A DNA stretch of 64,000 nt from Clostridiales bacterium. Lineage in GTDB: Bacteria > Bacillota > Clostridia > Oscillospirales > Acutalibacteraceae. Shown piece after piece: positions 26,869 through 35,373 of the stretch. Each line of letters starts with the position of its first letter. Position 1 is the first letter of the stretch. The position numbers and the translations under genes were made by a program. The stretch is from positions 1 through 64,000 of the forward strand of contig JAAWNT010000007.1 of the NCBI GenBank assembly GCA_022799115.1, given 5' to 3'. The notes beneath the pieces were generated by a model that ran no database searches, was not told where the DNA came from, and saw nothing but the letters and a program-made list of their open reading frames with translations.

Positions 26869-27003
26869 GACGGCGGCTCATCGAATTATTGGAAAATCCA
26901 AATTGCCGGTGTTGGGTTTGGCCATAATCCATCGAAATCCACGACGGATTGGACTATTTCAGGGTTGCCTGCGTATATATGGAATGGGCAGGTGATCTAT
27001 ACA

Positions 27004-28149
27004 ATGAAATTAAAAAAAATCGCGACGGTATTTTTGTCCTTTCTGTTTGCTGTGATGATTCCATCCGGGATGGCGCGGGCCCAGGAACCTGGAGTTTCTG
27101 CCCGTGCGGCCATTGTGATGTGCGCGGATAATGGAAAGGTCCTCTTTGCAAAGAATGAAAAAGAGACGCTATCCATGGCCAGCACCACAAAGATCATGAC
27201 GGCAATGCTCACCTTGGAGGCCGCCCAGGCCGATGACAAAGAGGTATCCATCACCCATGAAATGGTGGCGGTAGAGGGATCCTCCATGGGTTTAATGCCA
27301 GGGGATGTGGTTACCCTGGAAACGTTGGCCAAAGGTATGCTGCTTTCCTCAGGCAACGACGCCGCGAATGCGGCGGCGATTGCGCTGGCGGGATCTCAAC
27401 AGGATTTTGCCGCCATGATGAATGAAAAAGCCGCTCAGATCGGGATGAAAGACACTCATTTTGTCACGCCTTCCGGTTTGGATGACGACAATCATTACAC
27501 CACGGCTTATGATATGGCTGTGCTGGGGGCATATGCCATGGAGGCGCCCGGATTTCAGGAGATCGCCTCCCAACGCAGTTTGCAGGTGGATTTTATCAAT
27601 CCGGCCAAACGGGTTACCCTATCTAACCACAATCGGCTTCTCAGTATGTATGAAGGCTGCATAGGGGTAAAAACCGGGTTTACTAAAAAATCGGGCCGTT
27701 GTCTGGTGTCCTGTGCCCAGAGGAACGGGGTGCGCTTGATTGCGGTAACACTGAATGCTCCCGATGACTGGAACGACCACCAAAATATGTTGAATTATGG
27801 ATTTTCCCAGGTAAAATCGGTGACCTTTGACGACACCGCCACAGCCATCAGCTTGGCTTTGGCGGGAGGGATATCCCAAGAGGTAACGGTGACCGGCAAC
27901 GCCCCAGTGAAGGCGACTGTGGGCGCTGAGGATGTAGACCGTATCCAAAAGGTGGTGGAATTACCCCAGTTTGAATACGCGCCAGTGCGTAAAGGACAGC
28001 TGGTGGGGAAGATCCGTTATCTATTGGATGGAACCGAGATCGCCTCTTCCGATCTGGTGGTGCAGCAGGATGTGGAGGCGATTCCCCATGTGCCTGGCTT
28101 TTGGGAACGGGTAGGGGAGTTTTTCCATAATCTTTTTCATTGGTCTTAA
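27004..28149 (+). CDS. dacB: D-alanyl-D-alanine carboxypeptidase, DacB-like
   Basis: This is a peptidoglycan carboxypeptidase of 381 residues. It has a signal peptide ending near residue 26 (VFLSFLFAVMIPSGMARA), the active-site motif STTK, SGN (in LSSGNDAAN) and KTG (in GVKTGFTKKSG), then a PBP5-type C-terminal beta domain and an aromatic end that may be a weak anchor. The position between ytfJ and rluB matches dacB of B. subtilis, a spore cortex enzyme, so that name is used by synteny. ATG 27004 is chosen because it opens the signal peptide and AGGTGAT precedes it; a GTG at 26992 is an alternative. Confidence 0.88.
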   Translation: MKLKKIATVFLSFLFAVMIPSGMARAQEPGVSARAAIVMCADNGKVLFAKNEKETLSMASTTKIMTAMLTLEAAQADDKEVSITHEMVAVEGSSMGLMPGDVVTLETLAKGMLLSSGNDAANAAAIALAGSQQDFAAMMNEKAAQIGMKDTHFVTPSGLDDDNHYTTAYDMAVLGAYAMEAPGFQEIASQRSLQVDFINPAKRVTLSNHNRLLSMYEGCIGVKTGFTKKSGRCLVSCAQRNGVRLIAVTLNAPDDWNDHQNMLNYGFSQVKSVTFDDTATAISLALAGGISQEVTVTGNAPVKATVGAEDVDRIQKVVELPQFEYAPVRKGQLVGKIRYLLDGTEIASSDLVVQQDVEAIPHVPGFWERVGEFFHNLFHWS

Positions 28150-28178
28150 TCGGAGAAAAACCGGCCGGGGCTTTTTAG

Positions 28179-28289
28179 TAGTCCGCCAAAGCTAAATCAA
28201 ACGCGGTTTTGCGGCGCTTTTTGTATGACGTTGTCTTTGTCTCATACAAAAATCCTTGCAGCAAGCTTGCTTTTAGCCTTGGCGGACTA
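28179..28289. repeat. Nested inverted-repeat element
   Basis: Outer arms 28179-28196 and 28272-28289 match over 18 bp with one mismatch. A second perfect 11-bp pair lies inside (28218-28228 and 28242-28252), and the palindrome GCAAGCTTGC is at 28261-28270. The unit is 111 bases. It could be a miniature mobile element or a structured RNA. I saw no second copy in this window. Confidence 0.55.
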
Positions 28290-28454
28290 TTGGTGTCCAG
28301 CCGGTTTTCAGCGTATTCCGAGAAAACCGCGGGCGGCGGTGCGCTGTGAAAGGTAGATCCCGCGTGAATTTCACAACATAAAACGGACGCTGCGTTAGCG
28401 GCGGTAAAATGAAAATAACAACCGCTTTTTATAGGAGCGGAATGGAGGAACGCA
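28290..28454 (+). promoter_or_regulatory. Hairpin-rich leader before rluB
   Basis: Further inverted repeats follow the nested element: CGGTTTTC at 28302-28309 with GAAAACCG at 28322-28329, GTGAAA at 28346-28351 with TTTCAC at 28369-28374, and CCGCT at 28422-28426 with AGCGG at 28436-28440, the last just before the ribosome binding site. No gene was found. Whether this is one folded RNA is not known. Confidence 0.35.
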
Positions 28455-29204
28455 TTGAACCAGGAACAAAAAATTAGACTGCAAAAAATATTGGCCGACA
28501 GCGGCATGGCTTCTCGGCGTAAGGCTGAGGAGCTGATCGCCCGGGGTCAGGTAAAGGTAAACGGTAACGTGGCCCATTTGGGTGACAAGGCGGATCCCAA
28601 TAAAGACCATATAACGGTGGACGGCCAGAAACTGGAACCAGCCTCCGGAAGCCGTTATTACATCATGCTTTATAAGCCCAGAGGATTCGTGACCACCATG
28701 AATGACGAGCGAGGCCGCAAATGCGTGGCGGAGCTGATTCGTGAGATTCCCGCAAGGCTTTATCCGGTTGGCCGCCTGGATCGGGAGTCGGAAGGGCTTC
28801 TTCTGATGACCAACGACGGCAACTTTGCCAACACAATTTTGCATCCTTCCCGTCATGTAGCCAAGACCTACCGGGTAACGGTTAGGCCGGGCATCACCGA
28901 GGAACAGCTGGTGCAGTTTAATGTGGGAATGAAAATTGACGGGAAAATGACGGCCCCGGCCGAGGTGCGGGTGATCTCACAGCAACCCAACCGGGTGGTG
29001 CTGGAAATTGTGCTCCACGAAGGCCGCAACCGTCAGATCCGCAAGATGTGCGAGCAGCTGGGGCTGGAAGTAGCGCGGCTGCGCCGCATCGCCATCGGAC
29101 CGGTGAAGCTGGGAATGCTCCAACAAGGCCAATGGCGGGAGCTTACGAATGAAGAGATCAAAAAGCTGCTGGCCAGTGCAAAGCCGGCGGCAAGGAGGAG
29201 ATAA
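28455..29204 (+). CDS. rluB: 23S rRNA pseudouridine synthase, RluB/RsuA family
   Basis: The enzyme converts a specific uridine in rRNA to pseudouridine. It has 249 residues. The N-terminal S4 RNA-binding domain (about 7-60) is followed by the catalytic motif GRLDRESEGLLL with Asp109 as the expected nucleophile, and by GRNRQIRKMCEQLGL near the C-terminus. The start is TTG with TGGAGG before it, because the S4 domain begins at once. The position after dacB and scpAB matches B. subtilis, where this gene is the RluB type. The next gene starts two bases after the stop. Confidence 0.92.
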   Translation: MNQEQKIRLQKILADSGMASRRKAEELIARGQVKVNGNVAHLGDKADPNKDHITVDGQKLEPASGSRYYIMLYKPRGFVTTMNDERGRKCVAELIREIPARLYPVGRLDRESEGLLLMTNDGNFANTILHPSRHVAKTYRVTVRPGITEEQLVQFNVGMKIDGKMTAPAEVRVISQQPNRVVLEIVLHEGRNRQIRKMCEQLGLEVARLRRIAIGPVKLGMLQQGQWRELTNEEIKKLLASAKPAARRR

Positions 29205-29206
29205 GC

Positions 29207-29599
29207 ATGCTTACTATTTTACCGGAAAAAAATCCGGCGGTTTGCGCCGAGGTCTGGAATCGATGCGGGGCAGAGGGAAAAGATCCTGCCGTATTGTGTG
29301 CAAGAAGCGGGGAAGAGTGTTTGGGTTATGTGGCGGTTGACATTTGGAATCAACGGCTGCGTATTCTGGAATTTGTGCTAACTGGGAAGGCGCTTGACCA
29401 GCTTGATGGGGAGGATAAGGATCTGGCCGATTCTATGATTAAGGCGGCGGCCTCCTATGGAATGAATCGTAACGTGTTTCAGGCGGAAAGTGGACAGGTT
29501 TCCTTGTTTCCCTTGCTGGCTCAGTTTGGATTTCAGCAAATTGACAATAAAATGACAATCGATTTTACCCAATTGATCCGAAAGTGTAAAAAATATTGA
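29207..29599 (+). CDS. Small GNAT-like protein of unknown function
   Basis: This protein of 130 residues has the outline of a GNAT acetyltransferase: a strand with CLGYVAVDIW, then RLRILEFV, a helix with LADSMIKAAASYGMN, and a final LLAQFGFQ, where acetyltransferases have their last helix-strand. The acetyl-CoA loop (Q/RxxGxG/A) is not obvious, so activity is uncertain. It starts two bases after rluB, with AAGGAGG in the rluB end, so it is co-translated. Confidence 0.55.
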   Translation: MLTILPEKNPAVCAEVWNRCGAEGKDPAVLCARSGEECLGYVAVDIWNQRLRILEFVLTGKALDQLDGEDKDLADSMIKAAASYGMNRNVFQAESGQVSLFPLLAQFGFQQIDNKMTIDFTQLIRKCKKY

Positions 29600-29616
29600 T
29601 CTTTTTGGAAGAATAC

Positions 29617-29645
29617 TTGTTATTTCAATCACAATGTACTATAAT
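29617..29645 (+). promoter_or_regulatory. Promoter of the carboxyltransferase operon
   Basis: TTGTTA (29617-29622) and a perfect TATAAT (29640-29645) are 17 bases apart, about 60 bases before the first start codon. A second possible -10 lies further downstream in the same A+T-rich stretch. Confidence 0.65.
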
Positions 29646-29705
29646 AAATTTTGATTTTGCTATTTCTAATCTATTATAAAATAGCAGAGGAATGGAGGAA
29701 CAAAG

Positions 29706-31070
29706 ATGAGTATAGATAGCAAGCTTGCATTGCTCACAAAAGCCAAAGAGGCCGCGGTTCAGACTAAGGCTTATCAGCGTTTGCAGCTCCTTTTTGACGA
29801 GGGGACCTTTGTAGAAATTGACGGGTTTGTTAAATCCGGCGACGGCTATGCGGAAGCTGTTGCGGGATACGGCAGCGTGGACGGCAGTCCCGCCTATGCA
29901 TTTGCCCAGAACAGCGACGTAGCAGGCGGCGCCATGTCCAAAGCCCAGGCCGCGAAAATCCGTAAAATATACGACCTCGCCATGAAGACGGGCGCTCCTG
30001 TGATTGGTTTGTATGATTCCGTGGGGGCCCGGCTGAAGGAGGGCAGCGATTTACTGGCTTCCTATGGGGAGCTGTTGCTTTTAAGCAATAATCTGTCCGG
30101 TGTTGTTCCTCAAATCTCTGTTGTATTGGGACCGTGCTTGGGCACCAGCGCCATGATCGCTGTGAGCGCCGACGTTGTGGTAATGTCGGAACAAGGCCAG
30201 TTGGAAATTTCCACGGATGGAAACGACGGAACCTTGGAGTCTGCCCAAAAGTCGGGGCTTGCTCACATTGCCGCCAAGGACGAGCAGGAAGCTGTTGCGG
30301 TCGCGCGGCGTTTGGTAGCCATGCTGCCCTCCAATAATCTCTCCAACGCCTCTCTCTCTGAGTTTGCCGACTTTAACACCGCTATGAACGCCGACGATGG
30401 ATACAGCGTTATTTCCGCCTGTATGGATGCTGACAGCTTTGTGGAATTGCAAAAAGATTTCGGTTGCGCTATAGTGGCGGGCCTTGCTAAGCTGGGTGGC
30501 AACACTGTGGGCGTGGTGGCCTCTCAGCCCGGTGCGGAAGAGGGAAAAATAGATGCCGCCGCCTGCTCTAAGGCCGCTCGTCTGGTCCGCTTCTGCGATG
30601 CATTCGCCATTCCGGTAATCACCTTTGTTAACTCCGTGGGCTTTGCCTCACTCAAAGAGGCGGTTAAGCTGTCCAACGCCTATTCCGAGGCTACCACCGC
30701 CAAGGTGACGGTGGTGACCGGAAACGCATATGGCCCGTTGTATATTGCGGTAGCCGGCCGCGGCGCCAACGCAGACGTGGTCATGGCTTGGCCGGATGCT
30801 GTGGTTTCCCCGCTGGCGCCGGAGACTGCCGCCATGATCCTTTGGAGCGATAAGCTGAAAGATTCCCAGAACCCCATTGCGGACCGTGCTCAACTTATTG
30901 AAGAGTTTAAAGAAACCGAGTGCTCGCCCTTTGTAGCAGCCGCCGACGGCTATATTTCCGACATCATTGATCCCGCCGATACAAGGGCAAAGCTCTTCGC
31001 CGCGCTGGATATGCTGGCGGGTAAGAGGGTTTCCACTCTGCCTAAGAAGCACGCTAATATTCAGATTTAA
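29706..31070 (+). CDS. Biotin-dependent carboxyltransferase subunit (methylmalonyl-CoA decarboxylase alpha-like)
   Basis: This protein of 454 residues has the two-lobed crotonase-type fold of acyl-CoA carboxyltransferases. The first lobe contains GAPVIGLYDSVGARLKEG and VLGPCLGTSAM, the second PVITFVNSVGF and AYGPLYIAVAGRGANADVVMAWPDA. Typical MmdA/PccB proteins are about 510 residues and read GGAVYSPA and TPGFLPG at these places. The protein is therefore short and divergent, and its acyl-CoA substrate is uncertain. Known roles of the family are carboxyl transfer between an acyl-CoA and biotin. It is followed by a biotin carrier and a pyruvate/oxaloacetate carboxyltransferase, which together suggest a transcarboxylase-like complex. 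GGAGG precedes the ATG. Confidence 0.8.
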   Translation: MSIDSKLALLTKAKEAAVQTKAYQRLQLLFDEGTFVEIDGFVKSGDGYAEAVAGYGSVDGSPAYAFAQNSDVAGGAMSKAQAAKIRKIYDLAMKTGAPVIGLYDSVGARLKEGSDLLASYGELLLLSNNLSGVVPQISVVLGPCLGTSAMIAVSADVVVMSEQGQLEISTDGNDGTLESAQKSGLAHIAAKDEQEAVAVARRLVAMLPSNNLSNASLSEFADFNTAMNADDGYSVISACMDADSFVELQKDFGCAIVAGLAKLGGNTVGVVASQPGAEEGKIDAAACSKAARLVRFCDAFAIPVITFVNSVGFASLKEAVKLSNAYSEATTAKVTVVTGNAYGPLYIAVAGRGANADVVMAWPDAVVSPLAPETAAMILWSDKLKDSQNPIADRAQLIEEFKETECSPFVAAADGYISDIIDPADTRAKLFAALDMLAGKRVSTLPKKHANIQI

Positions 31071-31127
31071 TCAGGGGTTTCTCACGTTATCATAGAAGGA
31101 ATCAACATGTCAGGAGGATATAATAGA

Positions 31128-31511
31128 ATGAAAAATTTAAAGATTACTGTCAATGGTACAGTGTATGACGTACAGGTGGAGGAAGCCGGCGCTTCTTCTG
31201 CGCCCGTTGCCGCTCCTTCGGCAGCCCCGGCAGCCGCAGCCGCTCCGAAAGCGGCTGCTCCGGCACCCAAGGCTGCGCCCGCCGCTGCTCCGGCTGGCTC
31301 CGAAACCATTAAATCTCCGATGCCCGGCACGATTGTCAACGTGGTGGTTGCCCCCGGCCAAACGGTCAAGAAGGGTGACGTTTTGATGGTTCTGGAAGCC
31401 ATGAAGATGGAAAATGAAATCGTATCCCCCCGCGATGCGGTGATCGCAAGCGTGAGCGTAAACAAGGGAGACAGCGTGGATTCCGGTACTCCTCTTGTTT
31501 CCCTCCAGTAA
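31128..31511 (+). CDS. Biotin carboxyl carrier protein
   Basis: This carrier of 127 residues shuttles CO2 on biotin between two carboxyltransferases. A short N-terminal strand region (KNLKITVNGTVYDVQVEE) is followed by an alanine/proline-rich flexible linker (about 21-58) and the biotinyl domain with EAMKMEN, Lys93 being the biotinylated residue. It resembles the gamma/biotin subunits of methylmalonyl-CoA and oxaloacetate decarboxylases and the 1.3S subunit of transcarboxylase. ATG 31128 is chosen because AGGAGG lies before it; the frame extends to 31107. Confidence 0.93.
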   Translation: MKNLKITVNGTVYDVQVEEAGASSAPVAAPSAAPAAAAAPKAAAPAPKAAPAAAPAGSETIKSPMPGTIVNVVVAPGQTVKKGDVLMVLEAMKMENEIVSPRDAVIASVSVNKGDSVDSGTPLVSLQ

Positions 31512-31523
31512 GGAGGTACCAAT

Positions 31524-32930
31524 ATGGCACAAAAGAAAAAGATTTTAGTCACCGAGACTGTACTGCGTGACGCGCATCAGTCTCTGATTGCCACCAGAAT
31601 GTCCACAGAGGAGATGCTTCCCATCTTGGACAAGCTGGATAAAGTGGGATTCCATTCCCTGGAGTGTTGGGGCGGCGCTACCTTTGACGCTTGCCTGCGT
31701 TTTCTTAATGAAGATCCTTGGGATCGTCTGCGTACCATTCGCCAGAAATGTCCCAATACAAAGCTACAGATGCTTTTCCGCGGACAGAACATGCTGGGCT
31801 ACCGTCACTATGCCGATGATGTGTTGGAATATTTTGTGCAGCGCTCAGTAGCCAACGGAATTGATATCATCCGTATTTTTGATGCTCTCAACGACCTGAA
31901 AAACCTGGAGGTGGCCATTAAGGCTGCCAAAAAGGAAAAGGCCCACGCCCAGGTTGCGATCTCTTATACCACTGGCCCGGTATTTACCAATGAATATTAC
32001 ATTGATTATGCCAAACGCATCGAAGAGGCGGGCGCCGATTCTATCTGTATTAAGGATATGGCCGCTTTGCTCACCCCGTATCACACCGCCGAGCTTGTCA
32101 AGGCTATCAAGAGTGCGGTATCCATTCCGGTTCAGCTTCATACCCACTATACCTCTGGTCTTGCCTCTATGTGCCTGCTCAAGGGCATTGAGGCGGGCGC
32201 CGATATGGTTGATACCGCCATGTCTCCGCTGGCACTGGGTACTTCCCATGCTCCCACCGAATCCATGGTGGCCGCGCTTCAGGGAACGGAGTACGACACC
32301 GGCTTGGATCTGGTGTTGCTCAACGAGATCCGCGATTACTTTATGACCCTTCGCAAGAAATATCTGGACAGCGGACTGCTGGATCCCAAGATGCTGGCGG
32401 CCGACGCCAATGCTCTGATCTATCAGGTGCCGGGCGGAATGCTTTCCAACCTGCTTTCCCAGCTCAAACAAGCGGGTAAAGAGGATCAACTGGAAGAGGT
32501 GCTCAGAGAAGTGCCTAGAGTGCGTGAGGATTCCGGTTATCCTCCGCTGGTGACGCCCACCTCTCAGATTGTGGGTACTCAGGCGGTATTCAATGTAATT
32601 ACCGGTGAGCGTTATAAGATGTGCACCAACGAGTTCAAAGGACTGGTTGGCGGCAAATATGGTACCACGCCTATGCCTATTGATCCCGAATTCCGGAAAA
32701 AGATCATCGGTGACGAGCCGGCGATTGACTGCCGTCCCGCCGATCTGTTGGAGCCGGAGCTTGAAAAGCTGCGCGCGGAGATCCCCGAATGGATTGAGCA
32801 GGAGGAAGACGTGCTCTCCTACGCCCAGTTCCCCAAGGTTGCCGTAGACTTTTTCAAGAAAAGACGCGACGCAAAGTATAAAATTGATTCCGCCCATGTG
32901 GACATGGAACAAAAGGTCCATCCGGTGTAA
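31524..32930 (+). CDS. oadA: Oxaloacetate decarboxylase alpha / transcarboxylase 5S-like carboxyltransferase
   Basis: The enzyme moves CO2 between biotin and pyruvate/oxaloacetate. It has 468 residues: a TIM barrel beginning ETVLRDAHQS (metal ligand Asp16), a carbamylated-lysine position Lys177 in IKDMA, and metal ligands His206 and His208 in LHTHYTSG, followed by the C-terminal helical domain with a PGGMLSNL loop. It lacks the attached biotin domain that many OadA proteins have, because the carrier is the separate gene before it. This is the layout of the 5S subunit of Propionibacterium transcarboxylase. No membrane subunit (OadB/OadG) is encoded nearby. Confidence 0.9.
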   Translation: MAQKKKILVTETVLRDAHQSLIATRMSTEEMLPILDKLDKVGFHSLECWGGATFDACLRFLNEDPWDRLRTIRQKCPNTKLQMLFRGQNMLGYRHYADDVLEYFVQRSVANGIDIIRIFDALNDLKNLEVAIKAAKKEKAHAQVAISYTTGPVFTNEYYIDYAKRIEEAGADSICIKDMAALLTPYHTAELVKAIKSAVSIPVQLHTHYTSGLASMCLLKGIEAGADMVDTAMSPLALGTSHAPTESMVAALQGTEYDTGLDLVLLNEIRDYFMTLRKKYLDSGLLDPKMLAADANALIYQVPGGMLSNLLSQLKQAGKEDQLEEVLREVPRVREDSGYPPLVTPTSQIVGTQAVFNVITGERYKMCTNEFKGLVGGKYGTTPMPIDPEFRKKIIGDEPAIDCRPADLLEPELEKLRAEIPEWIEQEEDVLSYAQFPKVAVDFFKKRRDAKYKIDSAHVDMEQKVHPV

Positions 32931-32943
32931 TGCAGCGAAATCC

Positions 32944-32963
32944 AGCCCCTTCGGGGGCTTTTT
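32944..32963 (+). terminator. Terminator of the carboxyltransferase operon
   Basis: A 6-bp GC-rich stem with a TTCG tetraloop (AGCCCC and GGGGCT) is followed by TTTT. The flanks GCGAAA and TTTCGC can extend the pairing. Confidence 0.85.
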
Positions 32964-33180
32964 CGCTATCCGCCAGTTTTTGCAAGAATCAGGTTTTTCC
33001 CGGGAAATAACAAGAGGAAACGTCTTTGACTGGGGTCCGGATACTTTATGGGATCCGGGAGCTTGTTTTCAGTATTTATCGTAACAAAATAGCTTATTTG
33101 ACCGGAATTTGACAACCTTATGCGGACTGTAGGAGTTATAATCAGTAAGGATAGAAAAGCAAGCGCCCTTTGTACTCTAG
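32964..33180 (+). other. Intergenic region without a gene
   Basis: Only short chance frames are present between the terminator and the yicC promoter. I see no repeat or RNA structure in this part. Confidence 0.45.
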
Positions 33181-33210
33181 TTGACAACAAACGGATATAA
33201 CTGGTAAAAT
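33181..33210 (+). promoter_or_regulatory. Promoter of the yicC-remA-gmk-rpoZ run
   Basis: TTGACA (33181-33186) and TAAAAT (33205-33210) are 18 bases apart. The transcript would have a leader of about 80 bases before yicC. Confidence 0.65.
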
Positions 33211-33296
33211 AAAGGAGAGCTTGCCTTTTTTCGCGTGAATGGGCAATGACCTTATGGATATGATATTGAAACATGTGAAGAAAGGACGGTTGTGAT

Positions 33297-34175
33297 ATGA
33301 TTAAAAGCATGACCGGTTACGGAAGAGCGGAGAGTACCGTAGACGGTAGGGACATTACTGTGGAGATCAAGTCGGTTAATCACCGATATTTTGAATTCTC
33401 TTCCCGTACCTCCCGGGGATATAATTTTCTGGATGAAAAATTGAAGTCCTATTTACAGGGAAAAATTGCTCGGGGAAAAGTGGATGTATTTGTGTCGATT
33501 GAGACGTTGGAGGATGTGGCGTCTGAGGTTCATGTGAATCATTCTTTGGCCGCCGGATATGTAGAGGCGCTCCGAGAGCTTAAGGAACGCTATGGCCTCA
33601 TTGACGATATATCGGTATCTACAGTGTCTCGTTATACCGATATCTTCTCGGTGCATAAAGCCGCAGAGGACGAAGATGCCGCCTGGAACGCCGTGCGCCA
33701 GGTATTGGATGTGGCGTTGGATCACTTTATTGCCATGCGCGAGGCGGAAGGCGAACGCCTGAAGGACGATATGGAACAGCGGGCCCAGACCATACTGTCT
33801 TTGGTGGATAACATTGAGGCCCGTTCTCCGGAAACAGTGAAGGAATACCAGGAAAAGCTCCAGCAGCGCCTCTATGAGATGATTGCGGATGCAAAGGTGG
33901 AAGAACAGCGGCTGGTGACGGAGGCTGCCATTTTTGCAGATAAGGTAGCGGTAGCGGAGGAGACCGTCCGGCTCAGAAGCCATTTCAAGCAGATGGATAC
34001 TATGCTATCCTCCGGGCAGGCCATTGGACGAAAGCTGGACTTTTTGGTGCAAGAGATGAATCGGGAAGCCAACACCATTGGTTCCAAAGCACAGGATGCC
34101 AGCATTGCCCATATGGTGGTGGATATCAAGGCGGAAATTGAAAAAATACGTGAACAAGTGCAAAACGTAGAGTAA
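33297..34175 (+). CDS. yicC: YicC family endoribonuclease
   Basis: The family is an endoribonuclease involved in RNA turnover. The protein has 292 residues, the usual length. The N-terminal motif MIKSMTGYGRAE and the C-terminal DUF1732-type end with SSGQAIGRKLDFLVQEMNREANTIGSK are both family signatures. GAAAGGACGG precedes the ATG. It opens a gene order (yicC-remA-gmk-rpoZ) that is the same in B. subtilis. Confidence 0.94.
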   Translation: MIKSMTGYGRAESTVDGRDITVEIKSVNHRYFEFSSRTSRGYNFLDEKLKSYLQGKIARGKVDVFVSIETLEDVASEVHVNHSLAAGYVEALRELKERYGLIDDISVSTVSRYTDIFSVHKAAEDEDAAWNAVRQVLDVALDHFIAMREAEGERLKDDMEQRAQTILSLVDNIEARSPETVKEYQEKLQQRLYEMIADAKVEEQRLVTEAAIFADKVAVAEETVRLRSHFKQMDTMLSSGQAIGRKLDFLVQEMNREANTIGSKAQDASIAHMVVDIKAEIEKIREQVQNVE

Positions 34176-34238
34176 GGCTCCCTGAGCGAACGGGGAACAA
34201 CCATAGAAGAAATTAGCATGGAGGCAGGAGGAGACCAG

Positions 34239-34517
34239 ATGAAACTAATCAACATTGGATTCGGCAATATGGTGTCGGCCAACCGTTTGGTGGCCATTGT
34301 CAGCCCGGAATCCGCGCCCATCAAACGCATCATCCAGGACGCAAAGGAGAAGGGAACGCTGATCGACGCCACTTATGGACGCCGTACCCGCGCTGTAATC
34401 GTAACCGATAGCGACCACGTCATCCTCTCAGCGGTACAGCCGGAAACCGTTGCCAACCGTCTTAATGACCGGGATGAAGAACTCTCTACAGAGGAGGCGT
34501 TGGATGGTGACGAATAG
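34239..34517 (+). CDS. remA: Extracellular matrix/biofilm regulator RemA (DUF370)
   Basis: RemA is a DNA-binding protein that activates biofilm matrix genes in B. subtilis. It has 92 residues beginning [17 protein letters not shown], the family start; then [17 protein letters not shown] follows, the basic ring segment of the family. ATG 34239 has GGAGGAG before it and is preferred over 34218. In Clostridia the target genes are not known. It overlaps gmk by 14 bases. Confidence 0.93.
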   Translation: MKLINIGFGNMVSANRLVAIVSPESAPIKRIIQDAKEKGTLIDATYGRRTRAVIVTDSDHVILSAVQPETVANRLNDRDEELSTEEALDGDE

Positions 34518-35121
34518 AGAAGGCTTGCTGGTGGTGCTCTCAGGTCCCTCCGGCGCAGGAAAAGATACGGTGCTTCGGCGGCTGTTGGAGGTAAACCCTA
34601 ATGTAACCCTGTCTATATCCGCTACCACCCGTCCGCCCAGGGAAGGAGAGGAACACGGTAAAGACTACTACTTTCTCTCTAAAGCGGAATTCGTGCAGCT
34701 GATCTCAAAAAACGGTATGCTGGAGCACGCTCAGTACTGCGATAACTATTACGGAACTCCCAGAGGCCCGGTGGAAGAGGGAATACAAAGGGGCCATGAT
34801 GTCATACTAGAAATTGAGGTACAGGGCGGAGAGCAGATTCGGAAGAAAAATCCGGAAGCGGTCAGTATTTTCATACTCCCCCCTTCGATGAAGGTGCTTA
34901 GCCATCGTTTGCATAAACGCGGAACTGAGTCGGAGGAAATCGTAGAAAAACGGTTAGCAACGGCTCGGAAAGAGATTGAGCAGGCAGATAAGTATGATTA
35001 TGTGGTGATAAACGACGATCTGGAAGATTGTGTCCGAGACATTTGCGATATCTTGTCGGCTGAAAAGAAGAGAACCACCCGGTCGGGCAAATTAATAGAA
35101 GAGGTGCTGAAAAATGAGTAG
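34504..35121 (+). CDS. gmk: Guanylate kinase
   Basis: Gmk phosphorylates GMP to GDP. It has 205 residues. The ATP loop GPSGAGKDT is at 14-22; [22 protein letters not shown] GMP-binding residues follow (here [11 protein letters not shown]), then [13 protein letters not shown] and [18 protein letters not shown]. The start ATG 34504 lies in the remA 3' end with GAGGAGG before it. The end overlaps rpoZ by eight bases. Confidence 0.96.
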   Translation: MVTNREGLLVVLSGPSGAGKDTVLRRLLEVNPNVTLSISATTRPPREGEEHGKDYYFLSKAEFVQLISKNGMLEHAQYCDNYYGTPRGPVEEGIQRGHDVILEIEVQGGEQIRKKNPEAVSIFILPPSMKVLSHRLHKRGTESEEIVEKRLATARKEIEQADKYDYVVINDDLEDCVRDICDILSAEKKRTTRSGKLIEEVLKNE

Positions 35122-35317
35122 ACCATCTGTAGACGATATGCTTTGTGGAAGACAAAGCCGCTATTCTCTGGTAATTGCCGTGGCAAAGCGGGCCAGAGAA
35201 ATCTCTAGCCAAGCCGAGTCAAGCGGGGAGATCCTGTTGGAAAAGCCGGTTAATATGGCCATTCGAGATTTTGTGAATCATAAATATGCGATCAATGAGC
35301 CGGATCGGGATGATTGA
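35114..35317 (+). CDS. rpoZ: RNA polymerase omega subunit
   Basis: The omega subunit assists folding and assembly of RNA polymerase beta'. It has 67 residues, with SRYSLVIAVAKRAREI, the conserved helix, and KPVNMAIRDF near the end. The start overlaps gmk, the classical arrangement. In B. subtilis coaBC follows; here it is missing and priA comes next. Confidence 0.92.
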   Translation: MSRPSVDDMLCGRQSRYSLVIAVAKRAREISSQAESSGEILLEKPVNMAIRDFVNHKYAINEPDRDD

Positions 35318-35373
35318 TCGATCTTGGCTTTTTCCAATCGTATTTTATCTTCGGGGCGCTATGAGGTGATGAT

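Noticed and set aside
31845..32921. A long minus-strand frame of 358 codons opposite the oadA-like gene
   Set aside because: It is a shadow of a well conserved enzyme on the other strand.
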